Part shown: piece after piece, positions 10,701-18,768 of the stretch
How positions within the stretch are numbered: the stretch's first letter is position 1
How the letters are laid out: each line of letters opens with the position of its first letter
Origin: Wyeomyia smithii
Lineage: Eukaryota; Arthropoda; Insecta; Diptera; Culicidae
Assembly (NCBI RefSeq): GCF_029784165.1
Contig: NC_073696.1
Location: 110,042,665-110,106,664, forward strand
Direction of reading: 5' to 3'
DNA length: 64,000 nt
Program-made: the position numbers and the translations under genes
Notes under the pieces: model-generated
The model's database searches: none
The model's input: only the letters and a program-made list of their open reading frames with translations
What the model was told of the DNA's origin: nothing

Positions 10701-13700
10701 GCCTATTACCTCTACATCTTCATGTGAAAAAGGAAGCAGAGCTTGGCGCTCTAAGGTGGCGAAGGTGGAAAACTATACTTGAGGGGGACCTAATCGGCCA
10801 CCTTCGCTTACTTAGGGAGTTCAAACTAACTCCGCTATTAACCACAGTCTCCGACTGGATGGACGTTAGGACCAACATGGATATTCCATATAGAGTGATT
10901 GAAACAAACCGCTCTATGTGGAACAATGGAGGGCCTAATCTTCCACCTGGCATCGTCAGTTTTTATACGGATGGCTCGAAAATGGGATCCCTAACGGGAT
11001 CTGGTATATACGGACCCGGTATCAGGGAAACGTTTTCCCTGGGAAAATGGCCCACCGTTTTTCAATCAGAGGTATATGCCATATATATCTGCGCAAAAAT
11101 ATGTCTGCAACGCAACTACGGACATGCGAAAATCGGTATATTCTCGGACAGTCAAGCAGCACTACTAGCACTTAAGTCCGTCAAATACGCTTCCAAACTT
11201 GTTTGGGAATGCATTGAAACTCTACGGGAACTTTCCCGACAGAATTCAGTTTTTCTGTTTTGGGTACCCGGACATTGCGGAGTCGAGGGTAATGAACACG
11301 CTGACTACCTAGCAAGACAGGGATCAGCTCAGCGGTTTATTGGCCCCGAGCCGTTTCTGGGTACGTCCATTTCCGCTATCAAAAGCGAACTACTAACTTG
11401 GGAAAGGCTAGAAATAGTATCCCAATGGCAACAGGCACAGGGTTGTAGACAAGCTAAACAGTTTATCTATCCGAACCCTGGAACCGCCAGAAAGCTACTT
11501 AGTCTAAATCGTAGTGACCTACGGATAATCACGGGACTCCTTACCGAACACTGTCCCGCTTTTTATCATTTAAAGAAAATCGGTGTAATGTTGAACGACA
11601 CCTGCCGATTCTGCAAATCTGAACCAGAAAGTTCAGAGCATTTGCTTTGCTCTTGCGAAGCTCTTGCTTCCTCTAGGTACAACTTCTTAGGAAGTTACCT
11701 TTTAACTCCATACCAAGTGTGGAGCTCTAATCCCAAACAGGTAATTAGTTTCATCAACTATGTTGTACCTAATTGGGGTACAGGTTTACAACAAAACAAT
11801 CAACAAACAGCAATCGGGGCCCGCCACAAAAGACAATCAGCAAGAATGTCGCAGTGGCATTTCAGTACCCAGTACCCTTCAGGCAAAGGAACAAAAATTC
11901 TTGGAAACTTTCAAAAAATTGATAGCGCACAAATACCATTGCAATTGCAAACACCATGCTACATAGCAATTTTTGAAATTTTTAAGAGAGAAATAAAAAG
12001 GCTTTTGACTAACAATTTGGTTTCACACAGCTTGGCGAGCAAAGTTGCACTACTTGGAGGTGAGATTTTTGTGTCAGAAGTTTTTATAAGCTATTGTTGA
12101 TAAGCAAAAAAAATGTTTTAGATAGAAAACAACAACTTTATTGTTTCATATGAACAAATATTAGCTGCGCGTCTAAGTTCTCGCTATTTGTCAATAGATA
12201 GCGCCAGCAGTGTGTGCTTGGTGATTTTGACACATCTAAAACGTAACGAGTCAAGCCGAGACATATGGCAAACAAACTACTTCGACATATTAGTGATTCC
12301 ATTTTGGCGTTAATGCGTCATATAAAATTTTACGCAAGAAACAGTTATCACCCCGTGGTAATATGAGTCAATCTTGAGATAGAACGTTTTCACGAAAAAT
12401 TAATTACGAAATTCAGAACTATTTTCGTATATCGGGAGATTGATTATTACCACGGGGTGATAAGTGTTTCTTACGTAAAATTTTCCAAGAAATACGATGA
12501 GACCATCAAATTTAAAATAAAATTAGCTGCATTTGCCGAAAAATGCAAATTAAGTTTTAAAATACAAAACTAATCTATCTGGCAACACTTCAAGTCAAAA
12601 ATAGTATTTTTTCTGGATTCCTTGACTTATTTTCTTCAAAATTCAGCTATCACTATTTTCCGGGTGTCTTACGTCTATAAATTGTAAAAAAAAATTAATT
12701 ACGAAGTTTACAACTTTTTTCGTAAAAATGTTATATCTCGAGATTGGCTCATATTATCTCGGGATAATAGTTGTTTCTTATATGAAATTTTCCAAGAAAC
12801 ACGATGAAGTTATCAAATTTAAAATCAAAATGGCTGCATTTGCCGAAATATGTAAATTTAGTTTTCAAATACAAAATTAATTTATCTGGCAACACTTCCG
12901 CTCAAAACTTATATTTTTTCTGGATTTCTTGGTTTATTTTCTTCAAAAATCATCTATCAGTATTTTTCGGACATCTTACGTCTATGAATTGTAAGAAAAA
13001 GAAAAACGGGATTTTAAACAAAAAATGCGTGACTTTGCAATAAACAGGGGGTCCCACAGAGCGGGGGGTATTCCAATCGACACTAAATTTGGGATTTTTC
13101 CAAACTGACAGTAGAGGAATGACCCATATGTTAGTGAGACTTCATCCATTTTACAGAATCTTAGCGCTCCAGCCTCAAATGTCTAATTGGTAACACCACT
13201 GCTTAGTGTACTAGCTAACATAACTGTTCACAGCTTGTAAATGAAAATGAAACACTACATTGCGAGCATCGCTACCGGAATGATTGCAAATTCATTAAAT
13301 ACACTGGATTCTCTTTTTACGCGATTGATGCGTGCGCGCAAAAAAAGAATCGCGTAAAAAAAATCGCGTCATTTTGAACAAATCGCGTAAAAAAAGTCGC
13401 GTAATTTGGAGCAAATCGCGTAAAAAAAGATCGCGTCGTTACAAAATCTTTCGCTATGTGGTAAGTGTGTGTGTATGTGTGTATGTGTGTACGTGTGTAT
13501 GTATGTGTATGTATGTGTATGTGTGTGTATGTTTGTGTGTGTGTGTGTGTTACATCTTGGCTCATAAACAATATTTCCCATGTCACATATCGCGTGATTT
13601 CGAGAAAATCGCGTAATTTCGAGAAAATCGCGTAAAAAAATCGTGTAAAATAAAATCACGTAAAAAAAGTAGCGTAAAAACAGAATTTAGTGTAAACGAA

Positions 13701-16700
13701 TACAGTCAGGTTTCTTACGCGATTTTTTTAATTATGGCGGGTTGGGAACCAATAACCTTTATAAAATAATGAATTATGTGAAGCTCTGGTTAGAAAGAAA
13801 GGTGTTCTTATTTCATCCGCGATTGTGATGTGAAGTTTTTGAAATTATCAACATTTGCATACTGTATGACGGGGAAATATACCTGGCAGCAGCGTTGCAC
13901 ACGTCATAACAAATATGCCAAAATTTATATTTTATTTTGAAGCTAATAAATTTCTGAACAAATAAAAATCATAGTTTTCGTAACTATTAGTTAAATAAAG
14001 AAAAAAAATGGATTGATTTGTAGTCAATATTTCATCGCTGAAAAATTTTTGTTTTTCACAACAACTTGACTATCTCGAGAGATAATCAAAGAAAAATTAG
14101 TGTTAGGAAGCATACTTAAATGACGTTTCATGATTCGCGCTGCATGGAAAAGCCTCAACGACCCTAACTTCATGTTTATCATGGTTGTGTATATTGACAA
14201 CTGATAACTAAACGTCAAATTCGTTTACAATGAGCCGAGCAATCCGACGATTATTTCTGTTAAATTAGAATGAAAATGTAAAATTTTGAAAATTGTCAAA
14301 ATACGCTTAAACGGTGTTCAATTACGTTCCGCGTCAAATAAATGTTTTGTTTTCAAATTCAAACTGTACAGTAATGAAACAAATGACCACCCTTTGAAAA
14401 ATACTAAAAAAATCATTCCATCCTCGGAAAATACTAAGTCCTCTTTATCGATAACACGTGAAAAAATACGAGGGTGGTATCCAAGACACGACCGCATGTT
14501 TGACGTCGGACTACGATAGTTTTATATTTCATTTAGAGAATTCAGACTTTGTTCGATTGGAACACGTTTCACTTTCGACACGGTTCAGTTTTGGCACGGT
14601 TCGACTTTGGCACACATAAGCCAAAAACAAGCGGTTATGTTAAATCATAATTTATAGTTTTCTTGTTTTGCTTTAAACCAATTCAACAACCACCAAAAGA
14701 AAGGCATTTTGTCCATTATGGTGCCGGAATGGAATACCGGAATCGGTAAAACGGTTCTGGAGATATGACCGGAACAAGTTCCAGTAATATAATAGACATG
14801 ATCAAAGCAGTACTTAGGACCGTGTTATACCTCTAATTACTCGGGAGGGTCATATCAAGGGTCTAGGTCGTTAAAGGCTGTCCCCGTTGCGTTCCGGATA
14901 CTTCCAGATTATTGAGCCTAACGACTTACAATCCTAAACCTAGTTCATTGGTGGCCATATATTGTTAAGGTCATATGCCACCAGAAATTTATAAAAAGAA
15001 AAGCGTTTATTTTTAACATGGTCCGATTACGACAACTGAAAAAAATCTGATTATTTATTTGCAGACATCTATTTAAGAAGAAAAAAGTACTGTTTTTAAC
15101 ATTAATGAATACCTTTCATCCTAATGCAGTCAATTTTCTTCAACATGCGAAAAGGCAATTTTTATATAGGTCTTAATTAACAACGATTTAGTAGACAGTA
15201 AACTTCCTTTCATCTTCAATTGCGCTCACTCACCGATTCCAAAGCAGCATCATTGTCAATTTCTTACAACTGCTTAGCAAAGATGTCACATGTTCATTGA
15301 AAAAGCAACGATAAAGAGTTGCAGTTTTAGTGGAAAATCTAGATTGACAAAAATTTTCAATTGACATTGAAATTTATGAACATGTTAACATTCATTTTTT
15401 TTTTTAATTTTAGGCCAATTGAAACATTTATTCATTAAGCAGAAGCAGAAAAAAAATTAATCAGTTTCAAAATACCAATAAAAAAAAACAAGCAACAAAA
15501 TGCAATATTTGAAAGTCATCTGTCTGTTTCCTTCAAAAATAAATCTAGCTCGGTTTGATAAACAACATTAACCTTTCCAATTGATGTTTGCATAATGTTG
15601 TTCAATTACATGACCGGCAATGACAGGTTGTGTTTATATGTTTAGTATCTAAATAGTTTCTTGCAGTTGCTGATGTAATATTTTTGTAATTGAAAAATAT
15701 GAATATGAATGTTTAAAACCTAACGTCAAGATGCATATAATTTGGTTTTTCTCTATACCACAACCACGTAATGCAACTAGGATTGTCATATTGCATTAAA
15801 TTAATTTAACTTGAAAAATATAACCATCAGTACAGCTTAAACGAGCTATCTAAATTATTTGTTTAAACATCTTTGCGAAGCATATTGGTTTTCTATGGTC
15901 TTTTAAATAGCCTATAGTTGGTCATTTAAATAAATCTGAGAAATACAGAGTGTAGAATTCAAAAATACAGCAACCCAATGCAACTTCAAATTTTAGGAAT
16001 TTGAAAGAAGTTTTTATCATTAAACATGGATATGAAAATCACTACGGTTGCAGTTCAAATGCCATCTATTCGTCACGACAACCAAAACGAAATGAGCAAC
16101 GGGGAAGCAAGCTTCTGATTAGTAGAATGTCCACGATTTTTAACACAACTTTTGTTGAAAAGATATTTTAATTATTATATTACAATCTTTCGCAATATTC
16201 TCGATATTCTGTCGATTAAGACATCGGTGTTTGAAATCTGTTCAGGGGTAGTGATACAATAAGCACTTTAAAACGATGAGAAAACATCTGTTGCAGCTAT
16301 ATGAAGCGAGCTCGTGATTGGTTGAATGCTGCGAAACTGAACTAGAAAAAGTGGATTTCTAGTTATTATCCCCGGCCGCACAGCGTAGTGTGCGAGCACG
16401 CAACACTGTACGTCGACAGCAGCTACATTGTTTCCACTTGGCTTGACTGCACACAAATGGTAATCGGGTGCTAATGCACTGACGACGAGCGACCGTCTTC
16501 TCATACATGGCTCGGTGCAGTACTGTTGCCTGTGCCAGCATGTTTTCTTTCAAGACATCAGTTTTAATAACATTCTCACAGCAGATCGTTTGATTGTCTG
16601 ATAAAGGAGGTTGTTACGAACTTTCCAAAAAAGCTTCACTTTCAAGACATCAAACAGTCTAGGTTCATAGAAGCAAATATTAGTTGACCTGTTGAGACGG

Positions 16701-18683
16701 GGAGATTCTGTCAAATTTTTTTTGCCACTGATATAGAGGTTGTCATAGCAGGCAGTTGGTGTCCACTCATGAAGTCTGTGCCAGGCGTGCTCGCATGTGA
16801 TTGGTACATTGTTCGTGGAAATACGACCTTGAATTTTTTCATCAATTTTCACTGTTCAACAATTAAGTAACAATGATATATGAAGAATCACAAAATTGTC
16901 CATCATTTTATCAATCCAAAGACATATTGATTATTGTGATTCATCATGTGGTTACATCAGTATTACCGTTTGAAATCTTTCATTCCGACGTTACATCTTG
17001 GTTTCTAGTTTCCTCAGAATGTATCTCGATATAGTGCGGTTAGACGTAGTCCTACGTCAAAAAATCATTTCAATCAGAAAGTGTCGAATTCTATTGATCC
17101 ATCATTGTACGTAGAATTGCTCTATTGATAGCCAATTCCTTCAAGTGATTTTCAAAAGCGAAACCCAATTCCTTCTACTTGTCGATAATATTATTTCTCT
17201 CAACAAAAGATTCTCAGTTTCCACGAAAAATAATTTTTATTTGTGTAGCCCACAATTCGATTCTCGAAACATAGATGACATTTTTTCACACACGCAACAG
17301 AGACACGAAACTCGTCGCGAGCAGTAGGAACACACTCGCATGTTATATATGAAATGCAAAAAAATGTAGATTCGAATAACCCGCATTACCAATGCGAGAG
17401 CAACTCGTGAAACCACAGGCGACAAAAAAAACAGCAACTCCATACCAAACCGCTGAACAATTATAATTCAAGCTGTGTGGGATGACGAATTGATAATACA
17501 TTCACTGTGAAAGCTATTGGATTGGCATACCATTAGGCTTCCGTTTAGATTTCGCAACGCTTCGAGCGGAACGTTTGAACAGTTCATCATGCGTCTACAT
17601 CAACTGGAGCAGAATGGTTTTTTGTAGTGAATGCAAAATAAACAAAAAATAAATTATATTTAAGACGTACACCTACCGGGTGAAGTTTCTCCAGAAGCTG
17701 AACCATACTGACGTGCTACGAAACAAAAAAAGAAAATTATGACATGAAATTAACAAAATCATATTATTTTAAAGTTTGCTATAACCGAATAAAACATGTA
17801 CGGATAGTAATAACAATCATAAGTTTTAAAACAAAATTAGAGATAATATAACAAGAAACGCTAAAGTATAAACTGGTTTTGATCAAACTAAGCAAATACA
17901 TCAAACGTATTATGCAACCATCATTTGAACATTGAGTAACTTTTGGTTGACTAATCTAATTCAGCAGTTATCTATGCGCTCCTTTCGTTGCAGAAATTAA
18001 AAGTACACATTCGTTTGTACTTCCAATTCGCTTGTTTTATTGCGATTGCATTCTCTTGCTTTGGATAAAGCTGCCAATGAACTTACCCGTTATATTGTCA
18101 CACAGTATGCGGGAGGTGATTATTCGTCCGTACGGACTGAACAGCGATTCCAGATCCGCTTGCAGCATATTCTTTGGTAGCCCGGATACGTATAGGTTCG
18201 CCCCTTTTATTGCTTCGGAACTTGGTCGTGCAAATGATACCTTAAAAATGGAACATAGAAAATAAAAAAAACGTTAAAAAAAACTTTCGTTTGCTTTAAT
18301 GTCATTCCGAAATGCGTTCTACCTTAATCTGTTTATTTTGCAATCTTAGGCCGTTTAGTGTATTGATCGCTTTGCTGGCATCCTCCGCGCGCTGGTAGTT
18401 TACGAAGCCATAGCCTAAACTTTGACCTGCAAGCGAGAAAAAAAGATGCTCATTAGCACTGCAAATCGCATCGCATTATCGAGAACAAAAAAAAACGCTC
18501 TTTACCCGTAACTTTATCCCTAATCAGTTTGCAGCTCTCGACCTCACCAATACTGGAAAATAACGACCGGATCTCCTCCTGGGTCATTTGCTGTGGCAGA
18601 TAATTGACGATGAGATTGGTCTTCGAGTCTTCCTGGCCTCCACCTCCATTCTGCTGGTTATCCGCAATGCCGTTCGTCATCAT
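1620..18683 (-). CDS. ELAV/Hu family neuronal RNA-binding protein (elav/fne-type), six coding exons
   Basis: Spliced minus-strand gene; coding exons in order are 18683-18506, 18426-18323, 18240-18087, 2518-2290, 2010-1845 and 1781-1620. Their lengths (178, 104, 154, 229, 166, 162) total 993 nt, giving 330 residues plus TAA, and every junction is GT-AG with matching phase. The protein has the ELAV layout. RRM1 is at about 23-98 (RNP2 LIVNYL, RNP1 GYGFVNY), RRM2 at about 109-187 (LYVSGL, KGVGFIRF), then a hinge, then RRM3 at about 247-325 (IFVYNL, KGFGFVTM), ending in VSFKTNKSKNA. ELAV proteins are mainly nuclear in neurons and bind U-rich RNA to control alternative splicing and 3' end choice. 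The start is the first of two adjacent ATGs, because the sequence above it looks like 5' UTR with an acceptor near 18730-18738. Insects carry several paralogues (elav, fne, Rbp9), so no symbol is given. The antisense LOA LINE lies in the 15.6-kb intron. Confidence 0.93.
1845..2010 (-). CDS. elav-like coding exon 5 (hinge end and RRM3 first half)
   Basis: 166 nt, acceptor TTACAG at 2016-2011, donor GTAAGT at 1844-1839. Encodes RYSPLAGDLLANTMIP, then GSGWCIFVYNLAPETEENVL and WQLFGPFGAVQSVK, which carry the RRM3 RNP2 motif. It ends on a full codon (AAA). Confidence 0.92.
2290..2518 (-). CDS. elav-like coding exon 4 (RRM2 second half and hinge)
   Basis: 229 nt, acceptor TTTCAG ending at 2519, donor GTAACC at 2289-2284. 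Encodes GLSKGVGFIRFDQRMEAEKA (RNP1), ELNGTIPKGSTEPITVKFA and the hinge KTVPPLAAYLGPQAARRF through HHPTGRF. It ends AG, which joins A of exon 5 to give R at residue 222. A 140-bp MITE sits about 70 nt upstream of its acceptor. Confidence 0.93.
2588..2727. mobile_element. piggyBac-like MITE (140 bp) with TTAA target site
   Basis: Flanked by TTAA at 2584-2587 and 2728-2731. The termini are perfect 14-bp inverted repeats, CCCTCTAGTGCCCA and its complement, with further similarity inward (TAGACGG versus CAGACGG). The TTAA duplication and CCC termini are hallmarks of the piggyBac superfamily. Too short to code. It sits in the elav-like intron, about 70 nt upstream of the exon 4 acceptor. Confidence 0.85.
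2732..3624. other. intronic AT-rich sequence, no gene
   Basis: Inside the large elav-like intron. It holds a poly-C run at about 3001-3012, followed by CACGTCACATTTCGTCAC and CTTCTCCTTCCCCCTC. That is one member of a C-rich dispersed motif also seen near 55200 and 55810. Nothing else recognised. Confidence 0.4.
3625..4830. repeat. tandem repeat array with two long copies and a nested ~170-bp subrepeat
   Basis: Both long copies start at GCGTGGCCACGC (about 3629 and 4421), followed by AACTCGATACAAAAGACTGC and ATAGCGAGTGGAGTATAG. The body holds a subrepeat containing CATACGGCAGCAACAG and TCATCAGCGTTCTGTAGCAC. It occurs twice in copy 1 (about 4020-4190 and 4205-4345) and once in copy 2 (about 4610-4755). 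Copy 1 is lengthened by a 204-bp MITE. Overlapping short open frames here are by-products of the repeat. Parent family not recognised. Confidence 0.75.
3744..3947. mobile_element. 204-bp MITE with TTA target duplication (PIF/Harbinger-like)
   Basis: Imperfect terminal inverted repeats of about 25 bp share the core ACACTCTTTGACCAA. TTA is present at both ends (3741-3743 and 3948-3950). The second copy of the surrounding tandem repeat carries the empty site with a single TTA (GATGTTAGAGATACGCG, about 4528-4544). That confirms the boundaries and the 3-bp duplication. A TTA/TAA target suggests PIF/Harbinger; the superfamily is inferred. Confidence 0.8.
4831..5489. other. intronic sequence, nothing recognised
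   Basis: AT-rich intron of the elav-like gene. No long open frame, terminal repeats or TE protein similarity seen. Confidence 0.4.
5490..6114 (-). pseudogene. hAT / ZBED5-like transposase fossil
   Basis: Minus-strand conceptual translation gives WENCVDICTDGAKAMVGK, then after a one-base shift HRHALAIKKLSS, SVEILNFIKARPKCSRLF, EALCEEMDNQHSTLLLHTE and IRWFFSWK. These match the RNase-H-like core of hAT transposases in the ZBED5/GTF2IRD2-related group (CTDGA-AM, LHRE/HRHAL, LLLHTEVRWLSRGK). The N-terminal part keeps STYVRVSHKN. The frame is broken by shifts and by a local repeat at about 5875-5940. It is intronic in the elav-like gene and clearly dead. Confidence 0.68.
6520..8019 (+). CDS. LOA-like LINE ORF1 protein (499 aa, open)
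   Basis: Complete open frame starting ATG at 6520. Acidic and proline-rich N-terminal region, basic stretch NAQRRRLSKNLRSGLPYEEA (residues about 115-134), then a folded region about 190-380 resembling LINE ORF1 RNA-binding domains (MSLAVTSATHPISLLTTDQL; ELHYGFGKARIR). The C terminus carries three tandem units of about 22-24 residues beginning KVRAGNSSGS, KVRVGNSSGS and KVRAGCSPEN (residues 391-457). No clear CCHC knuckle was seen. Its function would be binding element RNA and chaperoning it. The frame is intact although ORF2 is not. Confidence 0.72.
   Translation: MQRTLLYPATRGNFRDHFNSENSATGSLSLPVPMDLSERSPIKTNAPGGTEEMEHEDDFNLDSEPLDGGPSVSSLILRSPQGNDESQMDLLHGSETRPDDEGKPESSAPLVQRLSNAQRRRLSKNLRSGLPYEEARKLALLPTEQLALSNQVAVKRQRSDDLVSPNTSTKCPQPKKLRNGTGLGSSGSKPPSMATYRDMVGAMSLAVTSATHPISLLTTDQLQAVRTSVLDHIADQENPTTKPKFNGCHLKNGFLQLACADNDTVQWLEREVPSLVPWEGAQLRVYHMEDLPKARRYVGYFADSANSPDEKILRSLQNQNDHLSTKMWRVCNRKLVKTSVELVLDIDEESAKLVESRNNELHYGFGKARIRKVSGRPNVAGRKDSVAMSGKVRAGNSSGSTLPPPRQSDPANGLKVRVGNSSGSAPQPPKRNPAVGKVRAGCSPENALSPPKQRNPAAARTIPPKTRKSVKHQPPLSKTATVCATTFCCQSTAATEAEQ
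8105..8955 (+). pseudogene. LOA-like ORF2, AP-endonuclease domain (frameshifted)
   Basis: The domain starts in one frame as VQANLHHAKGASGVLCRRFA (about 8137-8196) and continues in another from about 8170 to 8955. Visible endonuclease motifs are QANLHH, FLIGCDANAHHTIWGSS, TRGEYLLEYL, DLTLCSAS and SLSDHRHIVF (the C-terminal SDH). The family nicks target DNA to prime reverse transcription. The frameshift near 8190 and the loss of the frame after 8955 make it non-functional. Confidence 0.75.
8990..10590 (+). pseudogene. LOA-like ORF2, reverse transcriptase domain (multiple shifts and stops)
   Basis: Pieces in several frames: FDPMKSPGPDGILPIFLQ (about 9418-9471), HAYQSGKSTETALHSLVT (about 9730-9783), ALCAFLDIEGAFDNTSF (about 9820-9870), AQGGVLSPLLWSLVVDALL (about 10083-10140), then YADDNVLIVRG with the catalytic YADD at about 10176-10187, directly preceded by a stop codon. 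The thumb continues in 10236-10592 (NEVKYLGIILDKKLNWSAQL). Catalytic residues are still readable, but the frame is interrupted many times. Confidence 0.75.
10586..12100 (+). pseudogene. LOA-like ORF2, thumb, RNase H and Cys/His end (open 504-codon stretch)
   Basis: The longest open stretch of the element. After RT thumb remnants comes an RNase H domain with its acidic residues in place: FYTDGSKMGSLTGSG, SEVYAIYICAK, IGIFSDSQAALLAL and WVPGHCGVEGNEHADYLA. A Cys/His motif follows, CRFCKSEPESSEHLLC. The native ORF2 probably ends soon after FINYVVPNW (about 11780). The remaining codons to 12100 look like 3' UTR and flank read through by chance. The upstream frame is broken, so it is not expected to act alone. 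Confidence 0.75.
12332..12478. repeat. imperfect foldback (two ~42-nt arms, ~60-nt spacer)
   Basis: The left arm contains TTATCACCCCGTGGTAAT (about 12347-12364). The right arm contains ATTACCACGGGGTGATAA (about 12446-12463). Outer parts also pair (CGCAAGAAACA with TGTTTCTTACG). It partly overlaps the 300-bp tandem duplication that follows. Confidence 0.7.
12395..13000. repeat. tandem duplication, two ~300-bp units
   Basis: Unit 1 is about 12395-12690 and unit 2 about 12691-13000. Both run from AATTAATTACGAA through TTTCCAAGAAA, ACGATGA, TGGCTGCATTTGCCGAAA (unit 2 form), TATCTGGCAACACTTC and TTTTTTCTGGATT to ATCTTACGTCTATGAATTGT (unit 2 form). The divergence suggests an old duplication. No coding content; origin unknown. 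Confidence 0.75.
13310..13735. repeat. cluster of ATCGCGTAAAAAA-type repeats interrupted by a GT microsatellite
   Basis: Many copies of ATCGCGTAAAAAA and close variants (GTCGCGTAATTT, ATCGCGTAATTTCGAGAAA) lie on the plus strand at 13346-13440 and 13590-13680. An inverted copy (TTACGCGATTTTTTT) lies at about 13715-13729, and TTTTTACGCGAT at about 13315. Units are roughly 17-30 bp and irregular. A GT microsatellite lies inside. Open frames here are low-complexity artefacts. Confidence 0.75.
13465..13551. repeat. GT/GTAT microsatellite
   Basis: Purely GTGT/GTATGT repeat of about 87 nt, embedded in the CGCGTAAA cluster. Confidence 0.9.
13757..13825. repeat. short dispersed repeat shared with 58350-58414 (inverted)
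   Basis: The stretch containing TGAAGCTCTGGTTAGAAAG and AAAGGTGTTCTTATTTCATC matches, with a few changes, the reverse complement of about 58350-58414, next to the perfect palindrome. Family unknown. Confidence 0.65.
13826..17676. other. remainder of the large elav-like intron, no gene recognised
   Basis: Mostly AT-rich. It includes stretches resembling degenerate dispersed mosquito repeats (14546-14960, with GGCACGGTTCGACTTTGGCAC). A slightly GC-richer patch at 16370-16850 carries an open 100-codon minus-strand frame (16550-16852) that matches nothing I know. No support for an exon apart from the microexon next to it. Confidence 0.4.
17677..17715 (-). CDS. candidate 39-nt in-frame alternative microexon of the elav-like gene (RRM2 insert)
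   Basis: The upstream side reads a T-rich tract ending TTTCGTAG (acceptor at 17718-17716), and the downstream side is the strong donor GTAGGT (17676-17671). The 39 nt between are a multiple of three and open in the phase set by exon 3 (phase 1 in, phase 1 out). They would add A-RQYGSASGETSP between DNIT and GLSKGVGF, in the loop before RNP1 of RRM2, giving a 343-residue isoform. Splice sites, length and phase are seen in the sequence. Use as an exon is inferred. From memory, Drosophila Rbp9 carries a short insert (DEHAA) at about this point; that should be checked. Confidence 0.6.
18087..18240 (-). CDS. elav-like coding exon 3 (RRM1-RRM2 linker, RRM2 first half)
   Basis: 154 nt, acceptor AAG at 18243-18241, donor GTAAGT at 18086-18081. 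Encodes VSFARPSSEAIKGAN, the RNP2 motif LYVSGL, and ESLFSPYGRIITSRILCDN-IT, which is near-invariant in the family. It ends ACG-G (phase 1). The codon is completed by exon 4 (GT) or by the microexon at 17677-17715. Confidence 0.93.
18323..18426 (-). CDS. elav-like coding exon 2 (RRM1 second half)
   Basis: 104 nt, acceptor GCAG at 18430-18427, donor GTAGAA at 18322-18317. Encodes QSLGYGFVNYQRAEDASK and then AINTLNGLRLQNKQIK, covering RNP1 and the end of RRM1. The first codon is completed by the G at the end of exon 1. It ends on a full codon (AAG). Confidence 0.92.
18506..18683 (-). CDS. elav-like coding exon 1 (start codon, N terminus, RRM1 first half)
   Basis: Begins ATG-ATG at 18683-18678. 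It encodes a short low-complexity N terminus (MMTNGIADNQQNGGGG) and then the RRM1 RNP2 motif LIVNYL and IRSLFSSIGEVESCKLIRD. It ends ACG-G before the donor GTAAAG (18505-18500), phase 1. An in-frame open stretch continues upstream to a GTG at 18767, but candidate acceptors (TAG and CAG at 18738-18730) suggest the exon starts there and that its first 45-50 nt are 5' UTR. Further 5' UTR exons and the promoter must lie at higher coordinates and were not found. Confidence 0.88.
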
Positions 18684-18768
18684 GCCGGTCCGGCGCTCTC
18701 CGGGATGCACTCGGGTTCGGATAGTTGTTCTGGTACTAATAGTAAAAGAACCTGGGTTCTTTGGCACT

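Larger units (their letters stand above)
6375..11930 (+). mobile_element. LOA-clade (Lian-like) non-LTR retrotransposon, degenerate, near full length
   Basis: Layout on the plus strand: GC-rich 5' UTR from about 6375, ORF1 (6520-8019), then an ORF2 broken by frameshifts and stops with AP-endonuclease, reverse transcriptase, RNase H and a Cys/His motif. The RT finger SGKSTETALHSL and the RNase H domain point to the LOA/I side of the LINE tree, resembling mosquito Lian. It lies antisense to the host elav-like gene in its big intron. The ends are approximate: the 5' edge follows a homology-free region, and the 3' end is near TTCAGGCAAAGGAACAA (about 11878-11894). No target duplication could be defined. 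Confidence 0.82.

Noticed and set aside
13317..13659. Open frames of 89-96 codons
   Set aside because: Low-complexity products of the CGCGTAAA cluster and GT microsatellite (long His/Thr or Val/Cys runs).
16550..16852. 100-codon minus-strand frame in the elav intron
   Set aside because: No family recognised and no plausible splice phase with the elav-like gene.
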